The notes under the pieces are model-generated. The model saw only the letters and a list, made by a program, of their open reading frames with translations. It searched no databases and was not told the origin of the DNA. The translations under genes and the position numbers were made by a program. Source: Paraburkholderia mimosarum LMG 23256 = NBRC 106338 (GTDB taxonomy: Bacteria > Pseudomonadota > Gammaproteobacteria > Burkholderiales > Burkholderiaceae). Taken from it: a DNA stretch of 64,000 nucleotides. This document shows positions 26,046 to 35,100 of this stretch, piece by piece; within the stretch, counting starts at the first letter, position 1; each line of letters starts with the position of its first letter. The stretch is from assembly GCF_000739815.1 (NCBI RefSeq), contig NZ_BBJJ01000018.1:1-64000 (forward strand), read 5' to 3'.

Positions 26046-27481
26046 ACGCACGACACTGGATTGCCGGCGAATGGACCGGCACACCCAACATCGACAGCAT
26101 CGATCCCGCGACGGGCGAAGCCATCGGCCAGTTCGCCGACGGCGGATCGGGCGAAGCCGATGCCGCCATCGCCGCCGCGCGCCACGCGTTCGATCGCACG
26201 ACATGGGCGCAGGACGCGCGTTTGCGCCAGGACGTGCTGCTTGGCTGGGCGTCGGCGCTCGAAGCCGAACGCGACACGCTCGCAACCCTGCTCACGCGCG
26301 AGAACGGCAAGGCGATCGCGCAATCGCGCGGCGAGATTGCGGGTGCGATATCGGAAGTACGCTATTACGCGGGGCTCGCGCGGCATATTGCCGGGCACGT
26401 GCTCGAACCGGAACCGGGCACGATATCGACGATGCTGCGCGAAGCGGCCGGCGTTGCGGCAATCATCGTGCCGTGGAATGCACCGGCCGTGCTGCTCGTG
26501 CGCTCGCTCGCGCCCGCACTGGCGGCCGGCTGCACGGCGATCGTCAAACCGGCGGCGCAGACGTCACTGCTCACGGCCGCGATGTTGCGCTGCTTCGAAT
26601 GCACGGCGTTGCCTGAGGGCGCAGTGAACCTCGTCAACGAACGGGGACACGCGGCCGGCCAGCGGCTCGTGGATTCTCACGACGTCGATGTGGTGAGCTT
26701 CACGGGGTCGACGGCAACAGGCAAGAAGATCATGGCGGCCGCTGCCGACAGCATGAAGAAGCTGTCGCTCGAACTTGGCGGCAAGTCATGCTGCATCGTC
26801 TTCGACGATGCCGATATTGCGGCGATAGCGCCGCGTCTCGCGCGCGCCGCGACGATCATCTCCGGGCAGCAATGCACGGCGGCGCGCCGGGTGCTGGTTC
26901 ATGCGTCGCGCGCCGCGGAGATGCGCGAACACCTCGCGTCGGCGCTTGCGTCCCTGAGGGTCGGACCGGGCATCGATCCAGCAACAGATATCGGCGCGCT
27001 CATCGACGGCACTACGCGCGATGCGGTGCAACGGACGATCGAGCGCGCGTGCGGGATGGCCGAGCGCGTGCTGCTGCGAGGCACTTGCTCGGGGCATGCG
27101 TTTCTGTCGCCTACGCTCGTCGAACATGGCGATCCCAAGGCGTTCTTCTGTCAGGACGAGATCTTTGGCCCGTTCGTCACGCTGGAAGTCTTCGAGAACG
27201 AAATGGAAGCGATCGACAAAGCCAACGACACCGTCTTCGGTCTCTCGGCAAGCGTATGGACGCACGACGGAGCGCGCGCGTTGCGCGTAGCGCGTGCGCT
27301 GCGCAACGGCACTGTGTGGATCAATGACCACAACAAGCTTTTCGCCGAAGCCGAAACGGGCGGCTATCGCCAAAGCGGACTGGGTCGGCTGCACGGCTAC
27401 GATGCGCTTGCGGACTTCACCGAGTTGAAGCACATCTGCATGCCGGCCGGCGTTGCGGAACGTATTGCGCCGTTGCGGTGA
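26042..27481 (+). CDS. Aldehyde dehydrogenase (NAD(P)-dependent)
   Basis: A 479-residue aldehyde dehydrogenase. Motifs include IIVPWNAPAVL, VSFTGSTATGKKI for NAD binding, the catalytic Glu in LELGGKSCCIVF, the nucleophilic Cys in SGQQCTAARR, and EIFGPFVTLEVF. Length fits the family. Starting inside the stop of the LysR gene, it belongs with the hmf regulon and could oxidise furfural or HMF-derived aldehydes to acids, acting beside the oxygen-dependent HmfH. The substrate assignment is from context; the fold and catalytic residues are certain. Confidence 0.9.
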   Translation: MNARHWIAGEWTGTPNIDSIDPATGEAIGQFADGGSGEADAAIAAARHAFDRTTWAQDARLRQDVLLGWASALEAERDTLATLLTRENGKAIAQSRGEIAGAISEVRYYAGLARHIAGHVLEPEPGTISTMLREAAGVAAIIVPWNAPAVLLVRSLAPALAAGCTAIVKPAAQTSLLTAAMLRCFECTALPEGAVNLVNERGHAAGQRLVDSHDVDVVSFTGSTATGKKIMAAAADSMKKLSLELGGKSCCIVFDDADIAAIAPRLARAATIISGQQCTAARRVLVHASRAAEMREHLASALASLRVGPGIDPATDIGALIDGTTRDAVQRTIERACGMAERVLLRGTCSGHAFLSPTLVEHGDPKAFFCQDEIFGPFVTLEVFENEMEAIDKANDTVFGLSASVWTHDGARALRVARALRNGTVWINDHNKLFAEAETGGYRQSGLGRLHGYDALADFTELKHICMPAGVAERIAPLR

Positions 27482-27500
27482 ATGGCAGGGAAGCGAGTCG

Positions 27501-28523
27501 ATGGACAGCGTGGATCTCGAAGTCCTGAAAAGCAGCGCGCGATGGTTGGCAGACGGGCATCGCGTGCTGCTGGTGACGGTGGTGAAGACGTGGGGATCGT
27601 CGCCGCGTCCCGCAGGCGCGATGCTTGCCGTGCGCGCCGATGGGCATGTGGTCGGGTCGGTCTCGGGCGGATGCATCGAAGACGATCTGATCGATCGCGT
27701 GCGGCAGCGAGGCATCGAACCGGAAAGGCCGCAGGCGTTGAAGTACGGCGTCAGCGCGCAAGAGGCGCATCGCTTCGGCCTGCCATGTGGCGGCACCATT
27801 CAGCTCGTGCTGGAGCCGTTGACGCCTGCGAGCGGTATAGCCGCGCTGTGCGCAGCGGTGGAAGCAGGCAGGCTCGTCGCGCGCACGCTCGACATGGCGA
27901 CGGGCGCTGCGCGCCTCGAACCCGCGCAGGCGACGGACGGCGTCCTCTTCGACGGGACGACGCTGCTGACCATCCATGGGCCCCGTTACCGGATGCTGGT
28001 CATCGGTGCGGGACAGTTGTCGCGCTATCTGTGCAGCATCGCGGTTGGGCTGGATTATCAGGTCACGGTGTGCGATCCGCGCGAGGAATATACGGACGAG
28101 TGGAACGTGCCGGGCACGAGCATCGTTCGTGCCATGCCCGACGACACCGTGATGGACATGAAGCTCGACGAACGCTGTGCGGTGATTGCGCTGACGCACG
28201 ATCCGAAGCTCGACGATCTCGCGCTGATGGAAGCGCTGAGAACGCCTGCGTTCTATGTGGGTGCGCTCGGTTCGCGTCGCAATAACGCGGCGCGGCGAAA
28301 GCGCTTGAAGGAGTTCGATCTCGACGATGAAGAACTCGCACGCCTGCACGGACCGGTGGGCATCTACATCGGCAGCCGGACGCCGCCGGAGATCGCCCTG
28401 TCGATACTTGCCGAATTGACGGCCGCGAAAAATGGCGTGCCGTTGCCACAACTGCTAGGGGTCGAAGGCGCGAAAGCGGCCCGCGAGATGGCGGGCAACG
28501 CGGTGAGCTGTGGCGCCTTGTAA
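27501..28523 (+). CDS. xdhC: XdhC/CoxF family molybdenum-cofactor maturation protein
   Basis: A 340-residue protein with the two XdhC parts: an N-terminal CoxI-type domain (VKTWGSSPRPAGAMLAV, then GSVSGGCIEDDLI) and a C-terminal Rossmann domain (MLVIGAGQLSRYL, then ALTHDPKLDDLALM and YVGALGSRRNNAARR). Members insert sulphurated molybdenum cofactor into xanthine dehydrogenase-type enzymes. The ATG at 27501 has a purine-rich site before it; an upstream frame is open but lacks similarity. It lies 19 bases after the aldehyde dehydrogenase and supports the molybdenum nature of HmfABC. Confidence 0.9.
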   Translation: MDSVDLEVLKSSARWLADGHRVLLVTVVKTWGSSPRPAGAMLAVRADGHVVGSVSGGCIEDDLIDRVRQRGIEPERPQALKYGVSAQEAHRFGLPCGGTIQLVLEPLTPASGIAALCAAVEAGRLVARTLDMATGAARLEPAQATDGVLFDGTTLLTIHGPRYRMLVIGAGQLSRYLCSIAVGLDYQVTVCDPREEYTDEWNVPGTSIVRAMPDDTVMDMKLDERCAVIALTHDPKLDDLALMEALRTPAFYVGALGSRRNNAARRKRLKEFDLDDEELARLHGPVGIYIGSRTPPEIALSILAELTAAKNGVPLPQLLGVEGAKAAREMAGNAVSCGAL

Positions 28524-28545
28524 GCGGAGCAGAAACGTAAGGCGC

Positions 28546-28578
28546 GATTGCAGTAATTTCATGAAAATTACTGCAATC
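28546..28578. terminator. Perfect 14-bp inverted repeat between xdhC and ilvE
   Basis: The arms GATTGCAGTAATTT (28546-28559) and AAATTACTGCAATC (28565-28578) are exact reverse complements around a 5-base loop. It lies 22 bases after the xdhC stop and about 70 bases before the end of the convergent ilvE. The position suggests a bidirectional terminator, but the stem is AT-rich and there is no T-run. A protein-binding operator or a REP-like element is also possible. Confidence 0.45.
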
Positions 28579-28647
28579 ATCACAGGATACCTCGGGGCCA
28601 CAAAGCCCTTGGCTCGCATGCCTAAGCACCGGTTCCAGGAAAATCGC

Positions 28648-29742
28648 TCAAGACACCTTATGGGTCCAGCCGAATGCGTCAGAAATTTTCCCGCGCTGAA
28701 TACCGGTGAGCGTAGTGCGAATTCGTTGCGTGACAGGGCCTTCGCCGCCATCGCCGATCTTGAATTCGCCCGCCGCGTGACGAACCTCTCCGATGGCCGT
28801 CACAACCGCTGCCGTACCACAGGCAAAGGCCTCCTTGACTCGACCGCTGATCGCATCGGCTTGCCACGATGCGAATGCATAAGGCTCTTCGGAGACTGCG
28901 ATGCCCTCCCGTTTGGCCAGTTCAATAATGGAAGCGCGCGTAATACCGGGCAGGATGGTGCCCGATAGCGGAGGTGTACGCAGGGAGCCGTCGTCCATCA
29001 CGAAGAACACGTTCATGCCGCCCAGTTCTTCGACCCATTTGTGTTCCGCAGCGTCGAGGAACACGACCTGGTCGCAGCCTTTCGCTGCCGCTTCGGTTTG
29101 CGCAATCAGGCTGGCGGCATAATTTCCGCCGCACTTGGCCGCGCCCGTTCCACCTGGCGCCGCACGGGTGTATTGGTCGGAGACCCAAACAGTGACCGCC
29201 GTCTTGCCCGCCTTGAAATACGGCCCAACGGGCGAAGCGATAACACAGAACAGATACTCGTTGGCGGCGCGCACCCCGAGGAAATTCTCCGTTGCAAACA
29301 TGAAAGGCCGAAGGTACAAACTGCCATCGCCGCCAGGAACCCAGTCCCGGTCGATCTTCACGAGTGCCTCCACTGCGCCGACAAAGAGTGTTTCGGGGAG
29401 TTCCGCCATCGACATGCGCGCTGCCGACGCGCGAAACCGCCTGGCATTCTCGTGAGGCCTGAAAAGCGAGATCGAGCCGTCGTCGCCGCGATAGGCTTTC
29501 ATGCCTTCGAAAATCTCCTGCGCGTAGTGCAGCACAGCGCAGGCGGGGTCGATCTGAAACGGCCGGCGCGGCTCAACTTTCGCGTCGTGCCAGCCAAGCG
29601 CATTGGTCCATCGAACGGTCGCCATGTGATCGGTGAACACGCGACCAAATACCGGGTTGGCGATGCTCGCGGCGATCTCATCGTGCGGGGTCGGTGTCGT
29701 GCTGGGCGAAATAACAAACTGGACAGTTGTTTCAGTATTCAT
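28648..29742 (-). CDS. ilvE: Branched-chain amino acid aminotransferase
   Basis: A 364-residue class IV aminotransferase. VLHYAQEIFEGMKAYRG near residue 75 and RPHENARRFRASAARM are characteristic of the longer bacterial/eukaryotic BCAT group, and the PLP lysine is in GTGAAKCGGNYAAS. The C-terminal ACGTAAVVTAIGEV segment completes the site. It transfers amino groups between glutamate and the keto acids of Leu, Ile and Val. The ATG at 29742 is preferred to an upstream in-frame codon at 29757. It lies downstream of the leuA homologue on the same strand, about 90 bases away, so the two probably act together in leucine or related branched-chain synthesis. Confidence 0.9.
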   Translation of the reverse strand: MNTETTVQFVISPSTTPTPHDEIAASIANPVFGRVFTDHMATVRWTNALGWHDAKVEPRRPFQIDPACAVLHYAQEIFEGMKAYRGDDGSISLFRPHENARRFRASAARMSMAELPETLFVGAVEALVKIDRDWVPGGDGSLYLRPFMFATENFLGVRAANEYLFCVIASPVGPYFKAGKTAVTVWVSDQYTRAAPGGTGAAKCGGNYAASLIAQTEAAAKGCDQVVFLDAAEHKWVEELGGMNVFFVMDDGSLRTPPLSGTILPGITRASIIELAKREGIAVSEEPYAFASWQADAISGRVKEAFACGTAAVVTAIGEVRHAAGEFKIGDGGEGPVTQRIRTTLTGIQRGKISDAFGWTHKVS

Positions 29743-29833
29743 GGTTTCTTCGAGCAATGACGAAAATAACGCGGCCGCAGGATATTCCTGCAGTCCGGCG
29801 GTCTGTGGTGTGAAAGCCTTTTTTCGCTAACCG

Positions 29834-31018
29834 TTATGGATGCATGCTGCCGGAATTCACGCCCTCGCCCTGCCGTGCCAGGGCGACCAGCGCGACATCG
29901 GAAACGATGGCCTCACGATCAGCGAGAGCCTTGAAGCGCGCGAACGCTGCATTCAATTCAGCGTCGCTGTTCATCATAACGCCGAGCTCACGCAGGCGCT
30001 GTTTGAAGGCAGTTCGACCGGAGAGCTTCCCAAGCACGATCCTGTTTGCACTCCAGCCTACGTCTTCCGCCCGCATGATTTCGTACGTATCGCGCGCTTT
30101 GAGCACACCGTCCTGGTGGATGCCGGACGCATGAGCGAACGCATTAGCGCCAACTACCGCCTTGTTGGGCTGCACTGCGAACCCGGTAATCTCCGAGACC
30201 AACTGCGAAGCCGCGACAATCTGGCTCGTATCGACGCGCACGTCGAGGTCGAAATGATCTCTCCGGGTCTTGACCGCCATGACGACTTCCTCGAGCGCCG
30301 TATTCCCTGCCCGTTCGCCAAGTCCGTTGATCGTGCACTCGATCTGCCTTGCGCCGCCTGATTTGACCGCGGCTAATGAGTTCGCCACGGCGAGGCCAAG
30401 ATCATCGTGACAGTGCACCGAAAAAACCGCCCGGTCTGAATTCGGAATGCGCTCACGTAGTTCGCGGATCAATGCTGCATAACCTTCTGGCATGGCATAG
30501 CCAACGGTATCGGGTACGTTGATCGTGGTCGCGCCTTCGGCAATGACGCCTTCCAGCACCCGGCAGAGAAAGTCCATGTCTGAGCGACTAGCGTCCTCTG
30601 GCGAGAACTCGACGTCATCGGTGAAGCGACGCGCCTCACGCACTGCGCGACGCGCCTGCTCGTACACCTGGTCGGGCGACATGCGGAGCTTTTTCTCCAT
30701 ATGCAGCGGCGACGTCGCGAGAAAGGTATGGATGCGAAAACGACTGGCTGGCTGCAGCGCTTCGGCCGCACGTGATATGTCACGCTCGTTCGCGCGCGCG
30801 AGAGAACAGATAATGCTATCTTTCACTTCGCTTGCGATTGCACGCACTGCCTGGAAATCGCCATCGGAGCTCGCCGCGAAGCCCGCTTCGATCACGTCGA
30901 CCCGCATACGCTCCAGTTGCCTGGCGATCCGGAGTTTTTCTTCTTTCGTCATCGACGCACCCGGCGACTGCTCTCCATCCCGCAAGGTGGTATCGAAAAT
31001 GATGAGTTGTTCTGCCAT
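29834..31018 (-). CDS. leuA: 2-Isopropylmalate synthase homologue without the regulatory domain
   Basis: A 394-residue DRE-TIM metallolyase. The opening [18 protein letters not shown] and the metal-binding [14 protein letters not shown] are the LeuA signatures, and [18 protein letters not shown] and [12 protein letters not shown] follow in order. The start at 31018 has AGGAG seven bases upstream. The chain stops soon after [15 protein letters not shown] and a short helical subdomain, so the C-terminal leucine-binding dimer domain of about 120 residues, present in standard LeuA, is absent. The enzyme may therefore be insensitive to leucine feedback, or may use another 2-oxo acid as homocitrate- or citramalate-type enzymes do. 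Confidence 0.87.
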   Translation of the reverse strand: MAEQLIIFDTTLRDGEQSPGASMTKEEKLRIARQLERMRVDVIEAGFAASSDGDFQAVRAIASEVKDSIICSLARANERDISRAAEALQPASRFRIHTFLATSPLHMEKKLRMSPDQVYEQARRAVREARRFTDDVEFSPEDASRSDMDFLCRVLEGVIAEGATTINVPDTVGYAMPEGYAALIRELRERIPNSDRAVFSVHCHDDLGLAVANSLAAVKSGGARQIECTINGLGERAGNTALEEVVMAVKTRRDHFDLDVRVDTSQIVAASQLVSEITGFAVQPNKAVVGANAFAHASGIHQDGVLKARDTYEIMRAEDVGWSANRIVLGKLSGRTAFKQRLRELGVMMNSDAELNAAFARFKALADREAIVSDVALVALARQGEGVNSGSMHP

Positions 31019-31397
31019 GCCAGTCTCCTGTAGGGATCGGCAACTGCATTGATCAGGGGAATGGGGGTAGCCTTTCCCGCTTGCGCTTGCCGGTACGCTG
31101 GATCTCAGCACCCGGCCGTCCGCGATTATAGCCAACGATATTTCAGCTGAACCTGGGGTCAACCCGCGACTTCGAAAGCCCGCTGGCGCGCCAACGGGCG
31201 GGCCGGACTGGGACCTGCAGTACGAGCCCGCCGATGACGGGACGAAGCAAAATTGTGCCCCTCCTCATTCGAAGACTATATTCACCCTCTGTGTCTCGAT
31301 GACAATCTCATCGACGAAAACGAAGCGCCGACATTTGCTCGTGCGCGTGCGATGGGCTGGGTAGAAGAGCACTGCGTCTGGGCAACCGGGCCTGTGC

Positions 31398-31595
31398 CTA
31401 ACCAGGCTGGTCGCAGGGTGCCAGGCCATTCAGCCTGAGAAATTGCACGCCGCAGCGTGCCCTCAACATGGCCAGATCAGTTCGCAGGGCGCTTCGCGCC
31501 TCGTCAAGCCAAGGCGCAAGGCAAGCTTCTGCGCCGCGCTCCATCTGCGCAAGGCGGGCGAGGCGTGCCCCGATCTCGGCATCAATATTCAGCAT
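31398..31595 (-). CDS. Small conserved protein, paralogue of the one at 37649
   Basis: A product of about 65 residues of unknown function. It aligns without gaps to the N-terminal part of the protein encoded at 37649: both share L-N-x-D-A-E-I, R-L-A-R-L-x-Q, P-W-x-x-E-A-R, L-A-x-L-x-A-R and F-L-x-L-N-G. The pattern looks like two helices joined by a Pro-Trp turn. A TTG codon at 31601 is an alternative start. The two copies flank the CheB/CheR hybrid kinase and CheB genes, suggesting either a duplication or a functional tie to them. Conservation between copies is the evidence that it is a real gene. Confidence 0.6.
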   Translation of the reverse strand: MLNIDAEIGARLARLAQMERGAEACLAPWLDEARSALRTDLAMLRARCGVQFLRLNGLAPCDQPG

Positions 31596-31601
31596 GGCCA
31601 A

Positions 31602-32183
31602 ACTGACCCGTCATTGCCTGGCTGACAGGCAACTGGAAAGCGCCAGCCCGGCCTCTGCCGAAACGCGGCCCCCATCTTTCTCCACAACAAGTCGTGAAGC
31701 ACCACCGTTGGCCTCTGACGTTCGCCATGTCAACTTGACGTATTGCACGCGCAAGTGAATTCAACACGATCGAGGTTCACGGCGCCTGCGACGGTTATGA
31801 GCCGAGCCGATTTTGCCTGGCCCCTGGACGCCGCGAGGTCCGGCCCCGCCATCCATCAGCGGATCATGCCGTCCCGGCATTCGAGGGCGAAGCAGCGTTA
31901 GCGACGATAGCCGGCCGCCCTGACCATCGTGCAGCGTCAGACTTCGGCGAGCCCTGGCAGGCGAGCGTCGGCGCGCCGACCCGCCGGCCAGGCGGCCAGC
32001 ACGTCTTGACGGCAGCGAGTTGTGGGCGGCACGTTGACCGCAGGTTCAAGCGGCAGTAAGGTGCGGATCGCATCCTGCGACGACGCGCAGGAGTGCCCGT
32101 ACACACCTGTCATCTGCCCGACCGGATTTCGCCCAACACAACAATGCCGGCCGGCAATGACGGCCAGATAGAGGACCTTCGAC
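31602..32183. other. Intergenic region before the hybrid kinase
   Basis: About 580 bases without a supported gene. Short open frames occur on both strands but none has a ribosome site plus family-like sequence. A short purine-rich stretch (GAGGACC near 32172) is the probable ribosome site for the hybrid kinase at 32184. No repeats or RNA structures were recognised. Confidence 0.5.
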
Positions 32184-35100
32184 ATGACCACCACCAATCC
32201 AGGCGATATCGGCCGGGCCGATGACGTCCGCGCCGCGGCGGGTCATCCCCTGCTCACGGTCGTGGGCATCGGGACATCGGCCGGTGGCATTCCTGCGCTG
32301 ATCAATTTTTTCAGTCATGCGCCGGCCTCCATGGGGATGGCGTTCGTCGTCATCATCCATCTGTCGCCGGAACACGAAAGCCACGCCGACGCGATCCTGC
32401 AGCGGGCCACCGCCATGCCGGTCGCTCAGGTCACGAGCGCTACGCGGATCGAAAGCAATCACGTGTATGTCATCGCGCCGGGCAAGCAGCTTCGCCTGTC
32501 CGACGGCTACCTGCACGTGACCGATCGCGATGAGCCGGACCGCAGGATTCTGACCATCGACGAGTTCTTCCGTACCCTCGCCGACGCCCAGGGCGTGAAC
32601 GCCATGGGTATCGTGCTGTCCGGGACGGGCTCGGACGGTGCGGCGGGCCTCAGCCATATCAAGGAGAAAGGCGGCGTAACGATGGCGCAGGAGCCGAACG
32701 ATGCCGAATATCCCGAGATGCCGAAGCATGCCATTACCACGGGACAGATCGATATCATCCTGCCGGCTGCCGAAATGCCCCAGAAGCTGCTGGAGCTGCG
32801 GGACAATGCCCGGCGAATCCACGTGCCCGAACTGGAAACGGCCGAGCCGGAGGAAGACGAAGGCATGCCGCGAGGCGATGCCGAGCGCGTACTCCAGGAC
32901 ATCCTGATGCATCTGCGCGTACGCACAGGCCATGATTTCCGTCACTACAAACGCGCCACGGTGCTGCGCCGCATCGAGCGGCGTCTGCAGGTGAACGGTC
33001 TTCCCGATCTCGAGCGCTACCGCAACTATCTGCGCAGCAACCCCGAAGAAACGACCGCGCTGCTTGCGGACATGCTGATCGGCGTTACGCAGTTCTTCCG
33101 CGACCGCGAGGCGTTTGACTTCCTGCGCGAGACGGTCACTCCCGAGCTGTTCCGCGCCGCCCCCAGCGATGCGCAGATTCGCGTATGGATTGCCGGCTGT
33201 TCGACGGGCGAGGAAGCCTACTCCATTGCCGTGCTCATGGCCCAGGCGCGTGAGGCAGCTGGCTCGGCATCCGCGCTGCAGGTCTTTGCCACAGATATCG
33301 ATGAGACGGCAATCGCGCGTGCGCGCACCGGGTCCTACCCGGAGTCCATTGCCGCGGACGTGCCCGCCGATCTGCTGCGCCGCTACTTCATTCACGAGGC
33401 AGGCCGCTATGTGATCGTCAAGCCGGTACGTGAGCGCATTCTCTTTGCGGCACACAGCCTGCTGAAAGACCCGCCGTTTTCGCATCTCGATTTCATCTCC
33501 TGCAGGAACGTCCTCATCTATCTGGATCGCGCCGTTCAACGGCAGGTTCTGGAGCTGTTCCACTTTGCGCTGCGCCCTGGCGGATATCTCTTCCTCGGAT
33601 CGGCCGAGTCTGCCGATGCAGCCGACGACCTCTTCACGGTCGTCGACAAAAAGCATCGCATCTACAGGGCGAGAAAGATCCTCAACCGCGCGAGGCAGGC
33701 AGTTTCCTTCCCTTCGCTGGCGCAGCCGGGTGTGGCCACCGAGGACGCGCAGTCGGTGGTCGCAAGCGCGAGACCGCCGCTGCCGCCCGACCGGCGCAAC
33801 TTCTCATTTTCGGCGCTGCACCAGCGTGTCCTCGAGGAATACGCGCCGCCGAGCGTCATCGTGGACCGTGACTCGGCGATCGTGCATCTGTCCGATAACG
33901 CAGGCAGATTCCTGCATCATGCCGGGGGCGAGCCTTCGACCAATATCATGGCCGTCGTCGTACCCGAATTGCGGCTGGATCTTCGCACGACGCTGTTTCG
34001 CGCACTGCAAACCGGCGCGAGCGTCGAGGCCCGGCGCGTGAAGATGGTCCGCGACGGCCGCACGTCGTGGATCAACATGACAGTGCGCCCCTTTCACGAC
34101 CCGGGCGTCAACGCCGACTTCTTCCTCGTGCTGTTCGACGAGGTGCAGGAGCGCATGTCCGAGGAAGGCGAAGCCGAGCACAAGGGCCAGGACCCGGTGC
34201 TCGTGCAGCTCGAACAGGAGTTGCAGCACAGCCGCGAACAGCTGGCCACCACGATCGAGCAGTACGAGACGTCCGTCGAAGAGCTGAAGGCCTCGAACGA
34301 GGAATTGCAGGCAATCAACGAGGAACTTCGGTCGGCCACGGAAGAGCTGGAGAGCAGCAAGGAAGAATTGCAGTCGGTCAACGAGGAGCTGACGACGCTG
34401 AACTCGGAGTTGCACTCGCGTGTCGAGGAAACCGCGAAAGCGAACGACGACCTGCAGAACATCATCGTCTCGACCGAGATCGCAACCGTCTTCGTCGACA
34501 AGAAAATCCAGGTCAAGCGGTTCACCCCGAGCGCGACGCGCATCTTCAAGCTGATCGACTCGGACATCGGGCGCTCGCTGTTCGACATCACGCATTCCCT
34601 GAAGCACCCGTCGCTTGCGGAGGACGTCAAGGAAGCATTCGAAACGCTCAAGCTCATCGAGCGGGAAGTGCAAAGCCAGGACGGACGGTGGTATCTGATG
34701 CGGCTGTTGCCTTACCGCACGGCCGACGACCGCATCGATGGCGCAGTCCTCACGTTGATCGACATCACTGCGCGCCACGAGGCGGAAGAGCAGGCCAGAA
34801 TCGGCGAACAGCGGCTGAGGCTTGTGGCCCAGTCGACCAACGATTACGCCATCATCGTTCACGATCCCGCCGGCCGCATCGTCAGTTGGAACACGGGCGC
34901 CGAGCGGATCTTCGGCTATGCCGAAGCCGAGGTCAGGGGCAAGGACATCTCGCTCATCTACGAACCGCAGGACCGTGAGACACAGGCGCCCGTGCGCGAA
35001 CGGGAGACAGCCGCGACCGAAGGGCGCGCCGACGACGAGCGCTGGTACGTAACCCGGGACCACCGCCGCGTGTGGTGCAGCGGTGTCGTCACGCCGATCT

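Noticed and set aside
31253..31438. Short plus-strand frame of 61 codons before the hybrid kinase
   Set aside because: Its composition is not implausible, but there is no clear ribosome site and no family or paralogue, and it overlaps the better supported small gene on the other strand.
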